DNA of 64,000 bases from Brevundimonas vesicularis (lineage in GTDB: Bacteria; Pseudomonadota; Alphaproteobacteria; Caulobacterales; Caulobacteraceae). Both the position numbers and the translations under genes were made by a program. Within the stretch, counting starts at the first letter, position 1; each line of letters starts with the position of its first letter. Below the pieces are notes generated by a model that was given only the letters and a program-made list of their open reading frames with translations, was not told the DNA's origin and searched no databases. Location: contig NZ_JACHLJ010000001.1 in the NCBI RefSeq assembly GCF_014204545.1, positions 930,001 to 994,000 of the forward strand, written 5' to 3'. Shown here piece by piece: positions 63,011-64,000 of the stretch.

Positions 63011-64000
<990 letters not shown>

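Overview
The window is high-GC, densely packed alphaproteobacterial chromosome, most likely Caulobacterales and close to Brevundimonas. Pointers are two large TonB-dependent receptors with Caulobacter/Xanthomonas-type N-termini, two DUF2336 proteins, a CC0125/CC1285-type lipoprotein, an ATP12-family chaperone, several TTAA-N7-TTAA (CtrA-type) sites, and frequent GTG/TTG starts with 1-4 nt stop/start overlaps. No phage, transposase, CRISPR array or rRNA is visible. The genus is an inference from gene content, not from a marker gene.

Region 1 (1-12.5 kb) is a pectin/galacturonate utilisation locus. On the plus strand lie a FucP-like sugar importer (cut by the window edge), an exported six-hairpin glycoside hydrolase-like protein, a Tat-exported PL22 oligogalacturonate lyase and a TonB receptor. 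On the minus strand the operon uxaC, uxuB-like, uxaA converts hexuronate to 2-keto-3-deoxygluconate. A REP doublet sits inside that operon. A similar LacI-type operator lies in front of both the receptor and the uxaC operon.

Region 2 (12.7-22.3 kb) holds tRNA-Thr(UGU), a TetR regulator, a prepilin peptidase, feoAB behind a candidate Fur site, a lipoprotein cytochrome c, and an RND efflux pair whose promoter region carries two palindromes.

Region 3 (22.3-34 kb) has an aldolase/adducin gene, two DUF2336 genes around NAD kinase and an Hpt protein, a lytic transglycosylase, TonB, ThiO, GTP-type PEP carboxykinase, a DUF938 methyltransferase, a DJ-1/PfpI relative and an rRNA pseudouridine synthase. 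CtrA-like sites precede the DUF2336, transglycosylase and tonB genes.

Region 4 (34-45.5 kb) has the overlapping operon crcB, rluC-like, TPR/2OG-oxygenase, ATP12; a lipoprotein; a second RluA-type synthase; rarA; an HtrA protease; EttA; a 2-hydroxyacid dehydrogenase; and an EF-hand protein.

Region 5 (45.6-51.8 kb) is the methionine operon: a fused ArsR-methyltransferase regulator (SahR-like) behind a 22-bp palindrome, metF, the front part of metH, an unknown AT-richer gene, and the rest of metH, all joined by 1-4 nt overlaps. The unknown gene between the metH halves is the most unusual item in the window.

Region 6 (51.8-64 kb) has a second TonB receptor, exported and small membrane proteins of unknown function, an MBL-fold hydrolase, a DUF1499 protein, an acyl-CoA ligase, uridine kinase, thiG/thiS and aroQ-accB-accC, the last running off the window.
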